A stretch of DNA of 64,000 nt from Acanthaster planci. Lineage: Eukaryota; Echinodermata; Asteroidea; Valvatida; Acanthasteridae. Location of the stretch: NCBI RefSeq assembly GCF_001949145.1, contig NW_019091414.1, forward strand, positions 155,084 through 219,083, in the 5' to 3' direction. The translations under genes were made by a program, and so were the position numbers. A model generated the notes under the pieces. The model saw nothing but the letters and a program-made list of their open reading frames with translations. It ran no database searches and was not told where the DNA came from. Below are positions 60,099 through 64,000 of the stretch, one piece after another. Position 1 is the stretch's first letter, and every line of letters begins with the position of its first letter.

Positions 60099-62949
60099 TT
60101 TTGTACCGGTAGTTCATGTTTATACTCTGCTAAAGTGCAAAAGGCAATTATTTGAGTTGGTGTCCATGAGCAAAACCTAACCGACTGCAGGAGGCACTGC
60201 AATAGTGCTTCAGTAGGCTCAGCTGCAAATCCAACAGAAAATTTTCCCAGGTCATCTAAGACACTTTGAAATACATGAATACATGTCTAACCATTTCCAA
60301 CCAGACCACATCCCTTTAAGAGTAATTGCTAGTTTACACATGCACTTTCCAAATGTCGCACAAAATCACAATAAAGTATAAGTGTAACTCCTGAAGCAAA
60401 CACAACATACTGCACAGTGTTGCATTAGTCACAGCATCCATTTATCTCCAGCAGTACATGTCTGAGTGAAAATTACAATCACTACCTCTCTGTCTGAACC
60501 TCTTACAACAGGAAACGAGCCTCACCTGCCTCTATCCACTTCTACTCATCCCTCTGCCCACATCCTTCTAGCCACTTCACAGGTGTGAGCACTCTTCAAG
60601 CACTAGTAATGTTTAGTGTTGCCTATGAGCGATTTGTGTAATGAACAAGGCAAGCTGGAGTGCAGCATGAACAATTCTGAGAAGTGGGAATGCACGCCCT
60701 GAGACAGCGACTGAACTCCCTAGACTAGAATCCTCCCTCCCCCATCGCCTTGTGATTGCAAACGTTTATTAATGACTGCAAGGTTCCAGCACAGTTTTAG
60801 TTTGTCTAATTGATATGGGCTTGCTGTCTGTCACAGGTGTCAGTTAACTGCCAACATCTCAAAGCCCTGTTTCCATTTGGTTCATTGGAGCACTGGACTT
60901 GAAAAACAAGGATGACTTACACATGTGTACATGCATGTACATGTAAATGTAACTAGTCATCCAATGAATTTATCTCTACATGTAGATCTGGCCTACATGT
61001 ATATGTATAGGACCAAATTTATGGAGATTTAATGGTATAAAATACCAAAAATATCTGCCCAAGACAGGTAACCAGACCACAAGTCATGTGATTCATACTA
61101 ATAGTGACTGAATATAAAATCAAAATGATCAGTTTTTATAAATCACCTCACTCCATAGTAAAGTTTGGCCCTAGAAATTCAGAGGGTTTATACATGACTG
61201 ATTTGAGATCTATGTGTGGCTACATGTACATGTACAGCATGTATCACACTAACAAGTGTCTCCATGACACCCTAGCCACATGTACAGGCACAAAGTGCAA
61301 AGCCTGCAAGACTGATGAACATTGATGTTCACACTAGACTACATACCATACAGTTTACATGTATGTCACTAAATATTTACAAACCCCACACCCACGTGTC
61401 TGCAATATATGAAATGCAAATGAAAAAATATTAATTTAAGCTGTCACAATAGGGAAAACCACAACCTTCATATGCAGAGTTTAGCGCACTTTTAACTTGC
61501 TACCGACCACTGTGTATCACATCACACAGCATGCACATGATGTACTTTTTACTGTGAAATCAATTCATACGTAATCTCCTGCAAGAAGATGTGAAACAAA
61601 CAATCACCCCTAAAGATAAGCTTTTGTTTTGACAAAAATTGTAAAAAGCCATTGAGACTAAGTACCAACCATCATATGACCACACAACACTTGGTAAATT
61701 GTACATCCTGCAACAACATAATTAACATGTACATGTATACAGTATGTCACATACTACGTATCTTTACTGTTTTACTGTGGAGTATGGATCTGTGATGTGA
61801 GCAAAACATTTAAAACCAAATAGCATACAGGTCACACCTCTGCTACTTTGTCAAGCTATTAAAAACTCAGACACTTTATGTAAAAAGTCTGCTTTATCCC
61901 TCTGAAATTAGTTTTCAAAAATTCTTTGTAAAAAAAATTGCTACATCAAAATTCTAATTCCGATGTCCTCTTTTTAAAATCCTACAGGCATCCTGTGAAC
62001 TCATTTTCTGTATTATTGGTGAAACATTTCCACAAATACCACCCGCAGCTCTGGACATGGAGGGTCCTACATACAGAAGTCATGCAATAGCAGATGAAGT
62101 GCATCATATACATGTAGCCTACAGAAATCTGAACAAGAAAAAAAAACAAGACAGGACTATAATTTGTATGACTGAACCCAGAAGGCTGAGTTGGTGTTTG
62201 CTGCATGAATCCCGAAAATGGATCAATCTACTCCATTTTTCAATTTTAAAAGTCACTCTTGCTAAACATCAAGAGAGGGTAGATTTCTGGAAATCCTTCT
62301 ATGATGAGACAATCAATTCTGTAGTGGCAGAATGGGAACTCCTGTTTGATCAAATAGACACTGGCTGAATGCTGGTAGTTGAGGCCTTTAGGGACATCAC
62401 ATCTTTGACGATGTCAGGAGATGACAAGAAAGATGAGATGCCACGTTTGAGTCTCCAGGGCATGAGCAACCAACAGTATCTCATTGTGTAATGTACTTCC
62501 AAAAGTGCCAACAACAGAAACCGTCCAGGCAGATCTCACGCTCACAAACAACAAAATTATTGGGGCAGTCTGGGTGGTGCAAGCAAACACAGTGTGGTGA
62601 AATTGGGTTTTGCGTTTTTGCATGTCGACTTATACATGTAGTAATTTGATGCATTGCTGAGGGCAGCAAAATCATAATGTACAAGAGCAAATCATCAGAA
62701 GGAAGAAACTGTAAGGAGAAGATGCAAGAATTTCAAGATTTATCATCACTGAGATCATTTCTTAAGCTCTTTGTTATATGTAACTGGCTTCTTGCTCAAG
62801 AAAGCCAGACATGTTTTCAAACAACATGATGGCCAGTTTCATCTCTGTAATTTGTGTGTAGGTTTAAGCCAGGGATTCCCTCGAGCCCCATACAATGGAT
62901 AAACTGCAAGTAGTCTGACGATAAGGCGACAGGGCACGCACGATAAAGC

Positions 62950-62995
62950 AGAATCAGTGGTTGGGGAGTGATAGAATCAGTGGTTGGGGAGTGAT
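62950..62995. repeat. Perfect 23-bp tandem duplication
   Basis: AGAATCAGTGGTTGGGGAG plus TGAT is present twice with no difference (62950-62972, 62973-62995), so it is recent or an assembly artefact. Confidence 0.95.
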
Positions 62996-63417
62996 TGTAT
63001 GACAAATAACAGACACCAATGTACATGTTGTACACAAACGGCAGTGAAGCACAAAAAGTTATCACACCATCTTTCAATTGTATGCCACATAATCACAAGT
63101 TGGTATGTATGTCACTTTGTGATCCCTATCTCTGGTTTGACATTTGGTATTTTTCCCCAATGACAGATAGAATTTATCTCGTAAACATCATCAGTGCCTC
63201 CATGCGCCTATCCTTGACAACTACTGTAGGCATGCATTCACAGGTACGATAGGTGTGAAGCATATCAAGTTTTTCAGACATTACATGTACCTCAAAAAAC
63301 AAATAAACAAACTTGAAAGTTCTGCATTTTACAAAAATTACTGTCCATATTTTGGGTTACATAAAGAATTTGTGTGATTAAATTTGGCCCAAATAAGTAT
63401 TCCATTTGAAGAGTGCA

Positions 63418-63485
63418 TACATGTACATGTAAGTAAACTGTACATGTACATGTGAGTAAACCGTACATGTACAGAGTACATGTCT
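63418..63485. repeat. ACATGTAC-based 23-bp tandem repeat
   Basis: About 2.5 units of GTACATGTACATGT(A/G)AGTAAA(C), another cluster of the ACATGTAC word but with a longer tandem period. Confidence 0.8.
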
Positions 63486-63789
63486 GTTGGGCTAGTGAAA
63501 ACTGTGTACTGTGTACAGATACATATCATAGGTACTATTTAGATATAAAAACAGTGTATGTCCATCAACATGTAATATTTATTTCATTTCTTAAGCACCA
63601 ATTCTATTGACAATATTCAATAGCACTGTAGGCCTACATATCAAAACAGCAAAAATAATGATTACACATTCAAAACAGTTATATAAAAACTACAATTAAA
63701 ATTATAATTAAAAGTAACAAAAACTACATGTAAGTTACGGGTTGAACCACATGATTAATAAAACAAAAAATTACATGCATAAGACCTTG

Positions 63790-63939
63790 TTAATTATAAC
63801 ATTTATTAAAAAGGTATGTCTTGATGGCATGCTTGAACTTGATTTCACTTGTAATATCTTTCTTCAGCTGGGTTGGCAAAGAATTCAACAACCTTGGTCC
63901 AGCAATACCAAATGCCTTGTCGTTAAGTTTATTATACGA
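63790..63939 (-). mobile_element. 3' end of a LINE reverse-transcriptase ORF (fragment)
   Basis: The minus strand encodes LNDKAFGIAGPRLLNSLPTQ then LKKDITSEIKFKHAIKTYLF and a stop at 63790-63792. The pattern F-ia-PRLWNSLP...LK...FK..LKTYLF is the characteristic carboxyl end of ORF2 in jockey/CR1-type non-LTR retrotransposons. The frame meets a stop just upstream (63940-63942), so the copy is broken or 5' truncated. The sequence below 63790 would be its 3'UTR, and AT-rich runs there may be the tail. Confidence 0.75.
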
Positions 63940-64000
63940 TCATGAAGACTCAAGGTATCCTGACTATGTAAGTCATAAGCACAACAGGATTTGACAATCA

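Larger units (their letters stand above)
57841..63789. other. Probable large 5' intron or upstream region of the cyclase, no exon found
   Basis: The exon ending at 57840 starts mid-protein, so an upstream exon with the start codon and helix 1 must exist. I found no minus-strand frame here with the expected hydrophobic helix and a donor in the right phase, so the first exon probably lies beyond 64000. The stretch holds ACATGTAC palindromes, a tRNA-like relic at 59829, a 23-bp duplication at 62950 and poly-A/T runs. Confidence 0.55.

Overview
This is a eukaryotic draft-assembly window: AT-rich, with introns from a few hundred bases to about 10 kb, canonical GT/AG splice sites, and two runs of N (28948-29401 and 50086-50670). 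Two protein-coding genes can be reconstructed exon by exon, and they converge tail to tail. The protein sequences are animal. Together with the abundance of the self-complementary word ACATGTAC/TACATGTA and many short foldback elements, this suggests a marine invertebrate deuterostome (echinoderm, hemichordate or similar). The species is an inference; nothing in the window proves it.

Layout. 1-8747: no convincing gene, but a foldback repeat, an ATCGAT-rich tract and a possible TTAAAGG-ended element. 8748-16352 (+): a complete six-exon gene for the RNase P/MRP protein subunit POP4 (Rpp29), predicted at 229 residues. Its introns carry a 25-bp minisatellite, a 1.2-kb hAT-like non-autonomous transposon with a perfect 8-bp target duplication, and a 29-bp minisatellite. 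16353-21550: convergent intergenic or 3'UTR sequence with an 80-bp palindrome flanked by TTAA. 21551-57840 (-): 21 exons of a transmembrane adenylate cyclase of the ADCY2/4/7 group, from the first membrane block to the stop codon. The exon with the amino terminus is not visible and probably lies above 64000 or unrecognised in 57841-64000. 57841-64000: non-coding sequence with a tRNA-like relic, ACATGTAC palindromes and the 3' end of a LINE reverse-transcriptase ORF (-).

All visible cyclase exon junctions keep the reading frame, and the six POP4 exons join in frame from ATG to stop. The cyclase keeps the catalytic residues expected in C1 (two metal-binding Asp) and C2 (Lys, Asp, Asn, Arg, Lys). 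The two genes have unrelated functions (tRNA/rRNA processing and cAMP production); nothing indicates they act together.

The rest is intron and repeat sequence. The most interesting items are a decayed partial duplicate of the C2 catalytic exon just downstream of the real one, a duplicated 3' splice region before a C1 exon, altered G-beta-gamma contact motifs in the cyclase, and several families of palindromic or foldback elements. I found no bacterial-type operon, CRISPR array or clearly new multi-gene system.
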